Below, piece after piece: positions 1 through 8,573 of a stretch of 64,000 bases of DNA. The stretch is from Nitrospirota bacterium (GTDB taxonomy: Bacteria > Nitrospirota > Thermodesulfovibrionia > Thermodesulfovibrionales > JdFR-88). The stretch covers positions 31,821 to 95,820 of the forward strand of contig JAKAHV010000008.1 in the NCBI GenBank assembly GCA_021825295.1, written 5' to 3'. Both the position numbers and the translations under genes were made by a program. Position 1 is the stretch's first letter. The number at the start of each line of letters is the position of its first letter. The notes below the pieces were generated by a model that was given only the letters and a program-made list of their open reading frames with translations, was not told where the DNA came from and searched no databases.

Positions 1-224
1 ATCTCCAGGAGCACGCCTATCTTGTCCATGTGTATGTAAGAGCTTACAAGCCCCTGCGAGGCCGTCCGCGCGGCCTTTTTCTGGGCGGTCGCCATCCCCT
101 TCTGCCTGAGGATATCCACTGCCTTGTCCATGTCCCCGCCGGTCTGCTCGAGGGCCTTCTTGCACTCCATCATGCCGGCGCCGGTCTTCTCCCGGAGGTT
201 CCTTACCAGTTCCGCGGTAATCAT
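1..224 (-). CDS. tsf: Elongation factor Ts (partial, N-terminal part)
   Basis: EF-Ts is the guanine nucleotide exchange factor that recycles EF-Tu. Translating the minus strand from the ATG at 224 gives [20 protein letters not shown], then CKKAL and a [15 protein letters not shown] stretch, the classic N-terminal UBA-like domain of EF-Ts. About 74 residues are present and the gene runs off the left edge of the window. Its ATG overlaps the TGA of rpsB (ATGA), so the two are translationally coupled in the usual rpsB-tsf operon. The identification is firm; only the missing C-terminus cannot be judged. Confidence 0.95.
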   Translation of the reverse strand, partial: MITAELVRNLREKTGAGMMECKKALEQTGGDMDKAVDILRQKGMATAQKKAARTASQGLVSSYIHMDKIGVLLE

Positions 225-1054
225 TGCGCCGCCCCTCCCGGCAATTCGCTGGCGCCTGCGGCGCCGCCCACCGGCGTTTCCCCGGCCAGCCCGGCTGGGG
301 CCGGCACGGCCTCTTCCGCGGCCTTCTTTTCCTCTATCTTCGCCTCTTCGGCCGCCTGCGCCGTCTTTTTGTTGTATATCTCCCTGCCGGCTATCACCGC
401 CTCGGCCATCTTGGAGGAGATGAGCGTAATGGCCCTGATGGCATCGTCGTTACCGGGGATGACATAATCTATCTCGTCCGGGTCGCAGTTCGTGTCGACT
501 ATCGCCACAGAGGGTATCGAGAGCTTCCTGACCTCCGAAACCACTATCCTCTCCTTCTTGGGGTCCACGATGAAGACCGCCCCCGGAAGCTGGGTCATGC
601 CCTTTATGCCGCTTAAATATTTTTCCAGCTTTGCCCTTTCCTTTTCGAGGAGGGACACCTCTTTTTTGGTGAGGCGGCTATACGTGCCGTCCTCGCGCAT
701 GGTGTTTATCTTCTGCAGCCTGTCGATGCTCTTTCTCACGGTCTGGAAGTTGGTCAGCATCCCGCCCAGCCAGCGCTGGTTCACCCAGAACACGCCGGCC
801 CTCTTCGCCTCCTCCGAAATGGAGTCCTGGGCCTGCTTCTTGGTGCCAACGAACAAAACAGACTGGTTTTCAGCCGCCACGTCGCGGATGAAATTATATG
901 CCTCCTCGAGACCCTTCAGGGTCTTCTGAAGGTCTATGATGTATATGCCGTTTCTCTCCCCGAAGATGTACCGCTTCATCTTGGGGTTCCATCTCTTGAC
1001 CTGGTGCCCGAAATGGACGCCGGCCTCGAGAAGCTCCTTCATTGTCGCTATCAT
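221..1054 (-). CDS. rpsB: 30S ribosomal protein S2
   Basis: Component of the small ribosomal subunit. The protein starts [18 protein letters not shown] and contains the S2 signatures [40 protein letters not shown] and the [26 protein letters not shown] stretch. The reading frame extends upstream to 1111, but the S2-like sequence begins at 1054, where a purine-rich GGGGGAAAA precedes the ATG. The 277-residue product has an alanine/glutamate/proline-rich tail of about 50 residues beyond the conserved core. It is followed directly by tsf with a 4-base overlap. The spacer upstream (to about 1200) is AT-rich and probably holds the promoter, but I see only a weak match (TTGAAA near 1187-1192). Confidence 0.96.
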   Translation of the reverse strand: MIATMKELLEAGVHFGHQVKRWNPKMKRYIFGERNGIYIIDLQKTLKGLEEAYNFIRDVAAENQSVLFVGTKKQAQDSISEEAKRAGVFWVNQRWLGGMLTNFQTVRKSIDRLQKINTMREDGTYSRLTKKEVSLLEKERAKLEKYLSGIKGMTQLPGAVFIVDPKKERIVVSEVRKLSIPSVAIVDTNCDPDEIDYVIPGNDDAIRAITLISSKMAEAVIAGREIYNKKTAQAAEEAKIEEKKAAEEAVPAPAGLAGETPVGGAAGASELPGGAAQ

Positions 1055-1313
1055 CGCTTGCTTTTCCCCCTTTTCCGGTTTTTTCCGCCGCCCTCGCCCC
1101 TTTGCCCGCATTATCCGGGACCAGCCGGGGTCGATTTGCCGGGCGTGTGTAAGTTAGCTTTTTAGCTTATCATGAAAGTTTTCTTTTTTCAATAATAATA
1201 AAGGATTCAAAAGGTTGTGTCCCGGTCCGGACAATACGGCCGGGGCAAAAAAATCCCGGCGGCAAAGGGGAAAAAGTGAGGCCGCGGCCGCCCGCGTGTT
1301 AAAATCACATACC

Positions 1314-2033
1314 ATGATAGGGCTCGTTTCATCCGTCCCGTTCGAGGCCGGGCTTATACTCGAATCCCTGAAAAGGAAAACGGGTGGGGTTTCATCTCCG
1401 CTCGTTGAAGGGACGGCCGGCAGGAGGAAGGTGGCCTACATATGCTCCGGCATAGGGGTTGTCAACGCCGCCCGCGCCCTCGCCATCCTGGCCGAAAGGA
1501 CAAGACCGGAGGCGGTCATTTTCTTCGGCATAGGCGGCGCATACGCCTCAAGCGGGCTCCGTAAAGGGGACCTTGCCGCGGCCAGCGTGGAGGTCTACGC
1601 GGGGGGCGGTCTGACTGAGGGGGGAAAACGGGCGGCGGCATCCCCGGCAGGGCCATATGACGGCTTCAAGGCCCTGGGGTTTCCGCTTCTAACAAAGGGC
1701 GGGAGGGATTATTTCAGCAGCTTCCCCCTGGACAAACGCCTGCTCAAAGAGGCAAAAAAAAGCATCCCCGGCCTGCGGACCGGCCGGTTTCTTACGGTAT
1801 GGGCCGCCTGCAGGTCAACCAGGAAAGCCGGCCTGCTGGGCGGCAGATACGGCGCGATAGTGGAGAACATGGAGGGCGCGGCAGCCACCCACACCTCCCT
1901 CTTCTACGGCATCCCCCTGCTGGAGATAAGGGGGATAAGCAACATGGCGGGAGAGCCGCCTTCCAGATGGATCAAGGAGGAGGCCGCCATCAACTGCCAG
2001 AAGGCGGTTCTCGGATTGCTCGAAGTCCTGTAA
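1314..2033 (+). CDS. mqnB: Futalosine hydrolase (MqnB-like)
   Basis: Nucleoside phosphorylase-family protein that most resembles futalosine hydrolase, which removes the base from futalosine in the alternative menaquinone pathway. The protein starts MIGLVSSVPFEAGLILESL, has the GIGVVNAARAL segment, the FFGIGGAY glycine-rich loop and the C-terminal NMEGAAATHTSLFYGIPLLEIRGISN, where the Met-Glu pair is typical of ribose binding in this family. The frame opens at 1215, but family-like sequence begins at 1314; no strong ribosome binding site precedes it. No other mqn gene is visible nearby. A methylthioadenosine nucleosidase-like enzyme is the alternative, but the IRGISN(M) ending fits MqnB better. 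Confidence 0.82.
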   Translation: MIGLVSSVPFEAGLILESLKRKTGGVSSPLVEGTAGRRKVAYICSGIGVVNAARALAILAERTRPEAVIFFGIGGAYASSGLRKGDLAAASVEVYAGGGLTEGGKRAAASPAGPYDGFKALGFPLLTKGGRDYFSSFPLDKRLLKEAKKSIPGLRTGRFLTVWAACRSTRKAGLLGGRYGAIVENMEGAAATHTSLFYGIPLLEIRGISNMAGEPPSRWIKEEAAINCQKAVLGLLEVL

Positions 2034-2045
2034 AATTCGGCCTTT

Positions 2046-2075
2046 TTGAAAACATCCGTCCCGGATTTGTATAAT
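2046..2075 (+). promoter_or_regulatory. Sigma70-type promoter for the CLC channel gene
   Basis: TTGAAA at 2046-2051 and a perfect TATAAT at 2070-2075 are separated by 18 bases, just after the mqnB stop and about 48 bases before the channel start codon. This suggests the channel gene is transcribed independently of mqnB. Confidence 0.6.
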
Positions 2076-2122
2076 CAGGGATATGCTTGGAAATCCGCTC
2101 ATGACAAGGTCCCCCTCCTGTA

Positions 2123-3913
2123 ATGAATGATGTGATCAAGGCAGCCGGCGAGCGGGAAACCAGCAAGCTCGGGGAACTGGCCAGTCTCCTTAAAAAATTC
2201 CATATCACCGAGCACACCGCGCTCATAATCCTCTCGTTCCTTGTGGGGGCGCTCGCGGGGCTTGCGAACATCCTTTTCCGCTCCACGCTGAACCTCGTGC
2301 ACCAGGTTGTCTTCGTCCAGGGCTCAAGACTCCTCTCCATAGACCAGGGCGGTCTTCACCGGGTCCTGCTGCCGCTTCTTCCTGTGGCCGGCGCGCTTCT
2401 TATCATCCCTCTGTCGCTGGCCTTCCCGGGCGAGGTGAACGGCTACGGCTTCCCCAAATTCATTGAGCTTGTGAACATAAGGGGCGGCGTGATAAGGATA
2501 AGAAATATCCTTCTTAAAACCCTTGCCCCCGCGCTCACCATAGGCACCGGCGGCTCGGCGGGCGTGGAGGGGCCGATTGCCATCATCGGGGGGACTGTGG
2601 GTTCCGGCGTCGGACAGCTCTTCCGGGCCTCGGGAAGCCGGATGAAGCTGCTGATTGCCGCGGGGTCCGCCGGGGCCATAGCCGCCACATTCAACGCCCC
2701 CATAGCAGGCGTGATGTTCGCGATAGAGATAGTGCTGCTTGGGGACTACGAGATTTCGTCCTTCGCGGCCATAGTCATATCCTCCGGCATCGCAACCGTC
2801 ATATCCAGGGGATTTTACGGTTCGACCCCTGCCTTCTCCGTCCCGCAATACCATTTGAGAAGCCCTGTGGAGATACCGCTTTACATATTTTTCGGCGTGC
2901 TGGCCGGCACGCTGGCCGTCATCTACATAAAGGTGTTCCACAGGATAAATGACGTGTTTGACGCGCTTGTGGTGCACCCCCAGATGAAGCCCGTAATCGG
3001 GGCCCTCATCGTCGGCCTGATCGGGATATTCCTTCCCCAGGTCATGGGCAACGGCTACGAGTTCATCGAGGCATCCCTCATGGGGAAAATCGTGTTTCCC
3101 GTGATGGTCGCGCTCGTAATTCTAAAGATCCTCGCCACTTCCGCCACCATCGGCTCCGGCGGGGCGGGCGGGGTCTTTGCGCCCTCGCTTTTCATAGGGG
3201 CGATGGCGGGAGGAAGCTACGGCTGGCTCGTCCACTGGCTTTTCCCCGCCTACACGGCGTCGCCCGGCGCCTACGCCACGGTGGGCATCGGCTCCTTTCT
3301 TGCCGCTGCGACCCACGCGCCGCTTACCGGGATCTTCCTTCTCTTCGAGATGACCGGCAACTACAGGATAATAATCCCCCTGATGTTCTCCTCCATAATC
3401 GGCACACTCGTGGCAAAAAGGCTTTATCCGGATTCGATCGACACCGTGGACATCACAAAAAAGGGGATAAAGATACACATGGGGCGGGAAGCCGCCATCA
3501 TGAGCGGCATCCGGATAAAAGACATCATGAGAGGTGATTTCATAACAGCGCCCGAGGACTCGACGCTGGACGCCATCATAAACGACATGATCGGCAAGGA
3601 GAAATTCTATATCCCCGTAGTAAACCCCGAAGGGCTGATGACCGGCATAGTCTCCTTTCAGGACGTAAGGCCCGTGCTGCTTGAGGAGAAGATAAAAGGC
3701 ATTGTCAGGGCAAGGCAGGTCGCAACCGAGGAGGTCATCGTGATGTACCCGGACGAAGACCTCAACGCGGCGATTGAAAGGTTTTCGCTGAAGGACATAG
3801 CCGAGATCCCGGTGGTGACGAGACAGGAGCCCAAAAAAGTAATCGGTATGGTAAGCAGAGGAGACGTAATTTCCGCCTATAACAAGGAGGTCCTGAAAAA
3901 AAGGAAGTCCTGA
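2123..3913 (+). CDS. CLC-family chloride channel/antiporter with CBS pair
   Basis: Voltage-gated-type chloride channel or Cl-/H+ exchanger of the inner membrane (596 aa). Residues about 30-440 form the multi-helix CLC core, with the selectivity segments GTGGSAGVEGPIAIIGG (gating Glu present) and GSGGAGGVFAPSLFIGAM. A C-terminal cytoplasmic region (about 465-590) holds two CBS domains, starting at IKDIMRGDFITAPEDSTLD and ARQVATEEVIVMYPDEDLN, which in relatives bind adenine nucleotides. It has its own promoter upstream and ends convergently with the MFS gene, whose frame overlaps its last 150 bases on the opposite strand. Whether it is a channel or an exchanger cannot be decided here. Confidence 0.9.
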   Translation: MNDVIKAAGERETSKLGELASLLKKFHITEHTALIILSFLVGALAGLANILFRSTLNLVHQVVFVQGSRLLSIDQGGLHRVLLPLLPVAGALLIIPLSLAFPGEVNGYGFPKFIELVNIRGGVIRIRNILLKTLAPALTIGTGGSAGVEGPIAIIGGTVGSGVGQLFRASGSRMKLLIAAGSAGAIAATFNAPIAGVMFAIEIVLLGDYEISSFAAIVISSGIATVISRGFYGSTPAFSVPQYHLRSPVEIPLYIFFGVLAGTLAVIYIKVFHRINDVFDALVVHPQMKPVIGALIVGLIGIFLPQVMGNGYEFIEASLMGKIVFPVMVALVILKILATSATIGSGGAGGVFAPSLFIGAMAGGSYGWLVHWLFPAYTASPGAYATVGIGSFLAAATHAPLTGIFLLFEMTGNYRIIIPLMFSSIIGTLVAKRLYPDSIDTVDITKKGIKIHMGREAAIMSGIRIKDIMRGDFITAPEDSTLDAIINDMIGKEKFYIPVVNPEGLMTGIVSFQDVRPVLLEEKIKGIVRARQVATEEVIVMYPDEDLNAAIERFSLKDIAEIPVVTRQEPKKVIGMVSRGDVISAYNKEVLKKRKS

Positions 3914-5219
3914 ACCCCGGCCAGATAATATCGGGCTCCTGCGCCGCACGCGTTATCCCCGCCACGCTTGAAAGCAGGCGGATGGAGCTTATCCTCTCAA
4001 CCCGCCTCACCTCCCTGACGCCGAAAGGGATGAAAAAGGCCGCGACCAGTCCGGCCGCGGTGGAAACCAGAAAGAGCGAGAATATCCTGTGTCCTAAAAC
4101 GGGAGGCAGCAGAGGTATGAGAAGGCCCCCCGCGAGCGCGCCCAGGCAAAGTCCGGTTCCCGTCGCCGCGTTTAAATGGGCGATGCGGCCCGTCCTGTCG
4201 CCGGGGCTTGATGCATCGTACACGAAATTCGAGGCCGACAGATTGAACCCGGCCCAGATGAACCCGGAGAGGACCTGCGCCAGTATCAGATACAGGGGGC
4301 TGCTGCCGGCGAGCCAGAGCGCCGGCACAAACACCACGAGCCTGGAGGTCACCCTGATGATCTTCATATTGCCGGTCCTGTCCGCATGCCTGCCCCACCG
4401 CTTCATTGACAGGTAGATTGCGAGGGCCTGCACGGAGCTGACCGCAATGTAGGTGGTATAGGCGAAGTGCAGGTCCTTCAGCATCAGCACCGTAAAAAAC
4501 GGGCCCGCCATGTTCGCGGAGAAATTGATTGCCCCCACGAAAAAGGCAAACCGGGTGAAATTGCTGAGCCCGCCGCGGGCCGGCAGGCCCTGGCTTGCCT
4601 GCTTCATCGCCGGCTCTTCCATGCGCCTCAGGCACCTCCACGAAAAAATCCTGGATACAAAGGCCGCGACGAAAAGCGCGGCGAAGCCCGTGAAGATATC
4701 AGTTGCCCTCGCGAAGCCAAGCACGATGGCCGCTATCAATGCGGCAACGACGGATATGATGCCCAGCACCTGGTTTCGCCAGCCGAAATACTCGCCCCAT
4801 TTCTCCTTTTCGACTATCTCGGACATCATGCTGCTCCAGGCCGGGTAGACCATGGCGCCGGACGAGGTAAAAAGCGCCACGGCAGCCATGAAGACCCACG
4901 GGGCCGGCCGCCCGGAGAGAAAAAACGCCTGCAGCGCCATGAACAGAAGCGAGAGGGCCTGCAGGGGGACAAACAGGTCCATTACGGGCCTCCTGGAACG
5001 GAACCTCTCCACCAGTGCCGGGCTTTTAAGCTGGATTATCGAGGCAAAAAGGTTCGGGACCGCGCCAAGGATGCCCACCTGGCCCACGGTGCCGCCCATG
5101 GCGAGCAGAAAGGGCGTGAAATAATTCTGGACAAACCCGCCCATCAGGCTTGCAAACACCCCGTCCAGAAACGAGTATCTCAGGGTCCTTTTTCTATCCG
5201 TGATTATTTTCTGCGCCAT
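3762..5219 (-). CDS. MFS transporter
   Basis: Major facilitator superfamily permease of unknown substrate. The protein begins MAQKIITDRKRTLRYSFLDG and shows about 12 hydrophobic segments, with the loop motif ERFRSRRPVMD between helices 2 and 3 and a typical central cytoplasmic loop near residue 190-205. The conserved transporter part ends around residue 400 (PFGVREVRRVERI). The remaining 80 residues are low-complexity, basic and proline-rich and lie opposite the end of the CLC gene, so this tail is probably read-through without function, or the stop was lost by a frameshift. The product is 485 aa against about 400-420 for the family. Confidence 0.8.
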   Translation of the reverse strand: MAQKIITDRKRTLRYSFLDGVFASLMGGFVQNYFTPFLLAMGGTVGQVGILGAVPNLFASIIQLKSPALVERFRSRRPVMDLFVPLQALSLLFMALQAFFLSGRPAPWVFMAAVALFTSSGAMVYPAWSSMMSEIVEKEKWGEYFGWRNQVLGIISVVAALIAAIVLGFARATDIFTGFAALFVAAFVSRIFSWRCLRRMEEPAMKQASQGLPARGGLSNFTRFAFFVGAINFSANMAGPFFTVLMLKDLHFAYTTYIAVSSVQALAIYLSMKRWGRHADRTGNMKIIRVTSRLVVFVPALWLAGSSPLYLILAQVLSGFIWAGFNLSASNFVYDASSPGDRTGRIAHLNAATGTGLCLGALAGGLLIPLLPPVLGHRIFSLFLVSTAAGLVAAFFIPFGVREVRRVERISSIRLLSSVAGITRAAQEPDIIWPGFRTSFFSGPPCYRRKLRLLCLPYRLLFWAPVSSPPGSRLCPSAKTFQSPR

Positions 5220-5404
5220 GGATTATTTTCTGCGAAATGGGGGGGAAACCCGTCGCTTTGGACCGGCTTGAAGCGCGGCCCTTTAAAAATGGTTTCAGGG
5301 GTTATTTTAAATGCCGGAGGGGGGTGCTGTCTGTGATTAGAATCGCAATTGATTGATTAAGGCGGGATTCAGATCGTCTTAAGGGCGAAGGGCAAAAGGA
5401 TGCA

Positions 5405-5456
5405 CTCCCCCCTCAAGGGGGAGGAGTTAGCGGAAACCCTGTAGCAAGCTACAGGG
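5405..5456. repeat. Pair of intergenic inverted repeats
   Basis: In the 284-base gap between the MFS gene and thiE lie two perfect hairpins: CTCCCCC/GGGGGAG around TCAA at 5405-5423, and CCCTGTAGC/GCTACAGGG with an AA loop at 5437-5456. Neither is followed by a clean T-run on either strand, so they look more like a REP-type or dispersed palindromic unit than a simple terminator. The segment before it (5370-5404) loosely resembles sequence at 34700-34760. Confidence 0.5.
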
Positions 5457-5503
5457 AATTGCTAGTTAAAAAGGGGGGGGCGGCGGCCGGAATCGATTTT
5501 GAG

Positions 5504-6163
5504 TCAGGCGGTCCGGTCAAAGGGCCTTAACGCCTCCAGAAACCGCCTCACATTGCCGCTGATGTCTCCGCGGGCAATCGCGGCCGAGACGGCTGCGGCA
5601 TTGGCGCCGACCCTTATCACCCCGCCGATGTTCTCAGGGGTTATGCCGCCGATTGCAACCATAGGTATCTTCACCTGCCGCCTCACTTCCTGAAGCGGAC
5701 CTATCCCCCTGGCAGGTCCCGCGTCCTTTGTGGCGGTCTCGAAGATGGGGCCGAATCCTATGTAGTCCGCCCCGCCTTCCGACGCCTCCCTAGCCTCGGC
5801 CATGTTATGGGTAGATATTCCAATCAGCTTGTTGCCCATAAGCCGCCTGGCCTCTTCAAGGGGGAAATCATCCTGCCCCAGGTGAACGCCGTCCGCATCC
5901 ACCGCCAGCGCGATATCGGGGTAGTCGTTTATGAAAAGAAGGGCGCCATGTTCCCGGGAAATCCCGCGCAGATATGATGCGGCCTCGAACACCTGCCTCC
6001 TTGGGGCGTCTTTCATCCTCAACTGCACCCATTTCAGGCCGGCCAGAAACGCGGAGGCGGCCTGTTTTGCCGCGGGGACGCCGCAGGCGGATTCCTCCGC
6101 CGTGAGAAAGCAGAGGCCGCCCAGATACAGGCCGTGGGGGGATTCATTCGGGGAACGCTCCAT
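5504..6163 (-). CDS. thiE: Thiamine-phosphate synthase
   Basis: Couples hydroxymethylpyrimidine diphosphate to the thiazole phosphate in thiamine synthesis. TIM-barrel signatures are clear: WVQLRMKD, LFINDYPDIALAVDADGVHLGQDD, IGISTHN, GADYIGFGPIFETATKDAG and MVAIGGITPENI followed by GANAAAVSAAI. The length (219 aa) matches the family. It is the last gene of the minus-strand group downstream of accC, with a 25-base gap; no TPP riboswitch is visible upstream, and no other thi gene is in the window. Confidence 0.95.
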   Translation of the reverse strand: MERSPNESPHGLYLGGLCFLTAEESACGVPAAKQAASAFLAGLKWVQLRMKDAPRRQVFEAASYLRGISREHGALLFINDYPDIALAVDADGVHLGQDDFPLEEARRLMGNKLIGISTHNMAEAREASEGGADYIGFGPIFETATKDAGPARGIGPLQEVRRQVKIPMVAIGGITPENIGGVIRVGANAAAVSAAIARGDISGNVRRFLEALRPFDRTA

Positions 6164-6188
6164 GGGGGCAGCAGGCAGGGATCGAATC

Positions 6189-7541
6189 TCAGCCCGTGGG
6201 GGTTTCGGGCTTATGGAGTCTGTCCAGGAAGGAGGTGTTTATCCTGCCCTCCTTGAAATCCCTGTTTTCAAGGACCCGCTTGTGAAACGGGATCGTCGTT
6301 TTTATCCCCTCGATGACAAACTCGTCAAGGGCGCGCTTCATCCTCGCGATGGCCTCCTGCCTGTTGGAGCCGAATGTTATCAGCTTGGCTATCAGCGAAT
6401 CGTAGTGGGAGGGGACGGTCCAGCCGCAGTAGGCGGCGGTGTCCACCCGCACGCCGGGGCCGCCCGGCTGGTGCAGAAACTCTATCTTCCCGGGCGAGGG
6501 GATGAAGCGGTCCGGGTCTTCCGCGTTTATCCTGCACTCTATGGCCGAGCCCCGCGGCTTGAAGACCTTTTTCGCCGTGATGGGCATGCCCGCCGAAAGA
6601 AGTATCTGCTCCTTCACGAGGTCCACGCCCATGACCATCTCGGTCACCGGGTGCTCGACCTGCACCCTGGTGTTGAACTCCATGAAATAGACCTCCTCTT
6701 CGGGGGTGACAATGAACTCCACGGTGCCGATATTCCTGTATTTGACGGCCCTGGCCGCCCTTATGGCAAGCTCCCCCAGGCGCTTGCGGAGTTTTTCCGA
6801 GACAAAAGAAGAAGGAGACTCCTCGATCAGTTTCTGGTGCCTGCGCTGGATGGAGCATTCCCTCTCTCCCAGATGGATGATCCTGCCCTTGGTGTCGGCC
6901 AGCACCTGGACCTCTATATGCCTTATGTCCTGGAGATATTTTTCAAGGTAGAGCTCGCTGGAGCCGAAGGCGGTAAGCGCCTCCCTCTGGGCCATGTAAA
7001 ACGCGTCTTCTATCTGCTCCTCGGCGTTTACTATCTTCATGCCCCTGCCGCCCCCGCCCATGGAGGCCTTGATGATGCAGGGGAAACCTATCTTCTTTGC
7101 GGCCTTTACCGCCGCGGCCACGCTGTCCAGGGGGCCGTCGCTGCCGGGCACAACCGGCACGCCCCTCCTCTTCATCACCTGCCTGGCCTTGGCCTTGTCC
7201 CCGCCAAGCCTGATGTTGTCCGGCGACGGACCGATAAACGCTATTCCGGAGGCGGCGCAGGCCTCGGCGAACTGCGGGTTTTCGGACAGGAACCCGTAGC
7301 CGGGATGAATGGCCTCGGAGTCCGTTATCTCGGCGGCGGTCAGTATCGCGGGCACGTTCAGATAGCTCTGCTCGGCCTGGGCGGGCCCTATGCAGATGGC
7401 CTCGTCCGCGAGTCTGACATGCATGTTCTGCCGGTCGGCCTCCGAATAGACGGAGACCGTGCGGATGTCAAGCTCGCGGCAAGCCCTGATTATCCTGACG
7501 GCGATCTCCCCCCGGTTGGCTATCAATATCTTTTTAAACAT
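6189..7541 (-). CDS. accC: Acetyl-CoA carboxylase, biotin carboxylase subunit
   Basis: ATP-grasp enzyme that carboxylates biotin on AccB, the first half-reaction of malonyl-CoA formation. The sequence starts MFKKILIANRGEIAVRIIRACRELDI and carries the glycine-rich ATP loop MGGGGRGMKIV, the QRRHQKLIEESPS segment and the FMEFNTRVQVEHPVTEMV catalytic region. At 450 aa it is full length. accB lies 3 bases upstream in the same orientation, the standard accBC pair. Confidence 0.97.
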   Translation of the reverse strand: MFKKILIANRGEIAVRIIRACRELDIRTVSVYSEADRQNMHVRLADEAICIGPAQAEQSYLNVPAILTAAEITDSEAIHPGYGFLSENPQFAEACAASGIAFIGPSPDNIRLGGDKAKARQVMKRRGVPVVPGSDGPLDSVAAAVKAAKKIGFPCIIKASMGGGGRGMKIVNAEEQIEDAFYMAQREALTAFGSSELYLEKYLQDIRHIEVQVLADTKGRIIHLGERECSIQRRHQKLIEESPSSFVSEKLRKRLGELAIRAARAVKYRNIGTVEFIVTPEEEVYFMEFNTRVQVEHPVTEMVMGVDLVKEQILLSAGMPITAKKVFKPRGSAIECRINAEDPDRFIPSPGKIEFLHQPGGPGVRVDTAAYCGWTVPSHYDSLIAKLITFGSNRQEAIARMKRALDEFVIEGIKTTIPFHKRVLENRDFKEGRINTSFLDRLHKPETPTG

Positions 7542-7544
7542 TTA

Positions 7545-7982
7545 TTATTGCTGGACGGCGGGCTCTATCAGGAAAAGCGGCTCTCCGTATTCGACCGGCT
7601 GGCCGTTTTCGACCAGGACCTTCACAACCTGGCCCTCGATTTCGGACTCGATTTCATTCATGAGCTTCATGGCCTCCACTATGCAGAGCACCTGGCCCTT
7701 TTTCACGAAGGAGCCGATCTCCACGAAGGACGGGGCCTCCGGGGTGGGCGCCCTGTAGAAAGTCCCTACAAGCGGGGCCGTTATCGTTATGAGGCGATCT
7801 TTTTCGGCCTCTTCATGTTTTATCTGCGGGGGCGCGCCCGGCGCCTCCGCCGGAAACTCGACCGAGGTGTAGAACCGTCCGCGCCGGATCTTTACCTTCG
7901 AGCCCTCCTTCTCCACCTGTATCTCGGTGACGTCGGTGTCTTTAAGAAGCTCCAGGAGAGCCTTTATGTCCTCTAACTCCAT
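7545..7982 (-). CDS. accB: Biotin carboxyl carrier protein of acetyl-CoA carboxylase
   Basis: Carries biotin between AccC and the carboxyltransferase. The C-terminal biotinyl domain has the VEAMKLMNEIES signature with the biotinylated lysine and VLVENGQPVEYGEPLFLI after it. The N-terminal 60 residues are the usual charged/flexible region, and the protein is 145 aa. Its start abuts the stop of efp (7983), so efp-accB-accC are one transcription unit, an order often seen in bacteria. Confidence 0.97.
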   Translation of the reverse strand: MELEDIKALLELLKDTDVTEIQVEKEGSKVKIRRGRFYTSVEFPAEAPGAPPQIKHEEAEKDRLITITAPLVGTFYRAPTPEAPSFVEIGSFVKKGQVLCIVEAMKLMNEIESEIEGQVVKVLVENGQPVEYGEPLFLIEPAVQQ

Positions 7983-8543
7983 CTACTTGACCCTCTCCAC
8001 GTATTCCCCGGTCCTCGTGTCCACCCGGATGACGTCCCCGATATTTATATGAAACGGCACCTTTATGGTCGCCCCGGTCTCGAGCTTGGCGGGCTTGTAG
8101 CCGCCGGCGGCCGTGTCCCCCTTGAAGCCGGGCTCCGTCTGCGCCACCTGGAGCTCCACAAAGGTCGGCAGTTCCGTACCGATCGGGGCGCCCTTGTAAT
8201 AGAGCACCGTCGCCACGGTGTTTTCCTTGAGAAAAAGCCTGGCGTCCCCGAGCTGATTTTCATTGAAAGGCACCTGCTCATAGCTTTCCGTATCCATGAA
8301 ATAGTACAGGCCGTCCTGGTAATAGAGATACTGCATCGCCTTTTCTTCCAGTTCGGGACGGTCGAACTTCTCGCCGGACCGGAATGTGTCCTCCAGGACG
8401 TTGCCTGTCTTCAGGCTCTTCATCCTAGTGCGCACGACGGCGCCGCCGCGCCCCATCTTCACGTGCTGGAAATCCACTATCTCGCAGGGCTCGCCCTTGT
8501 ATACTATCTTCATGCCTTTTCTGAAATCGCTTGTCGAAATCAC
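7983..8543 (-). CDS. efp: Translation elongation factor P
   Basis: Relieves ribosome stalling at polyproline stretches. Three beta-barrel domains are recognisable: the N-terminal KOW-like domain (KGMKIVYKGEPCEIVDFQHVKMGRGGAVV), the OB domain with the SYEQVPFNENQLGD region, and the C-terminal GDTAAGGYKPAKLETGATIKVP then INIGDVIRVDTRTGEYVERV. The conserved tip of domain I reads MGRGGA, so an arginine occupies the position that is modified in many bacteria; this suggests the EarP/rhamnosyl-type or an unmodified variant, an inference only. 186 aa, full length. Confidence 0.96.
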   Translation of the reverse strand: MISTSDFRKGMKIVYKGEPCEIVDFQHVKMGRGGAVVRTRMKSLKTGNVLEDTFRSGEKFDRPELEEKAMQYLYYQDGLYYFMDTESYEQVPFNENQLGDARLFLKENTVATVLYYKGAPIGTELPTFVELQVAQTEPGFKGDTAAGGYKPAKLETGATIKVPFHINIGDVIRVDTRTGEYVERVK

Positions 8544-8573
8544 GCTTTGAAAAACCTCCCCTGTATGTGAAAC

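Noticed and set aside
5980..6300. TPP riboswitch for thiE
   Set aside because: No conserved thi-box sequence near the thiE start; the gene follows accC after 25 bases.
5931..7976. 681-aa plus-strand reading frame
   Set aside because: Exact antisense of accC and accB, low-complexity His/Gly/Pro-rich composition, no motif; a GC-rich shadow frame.
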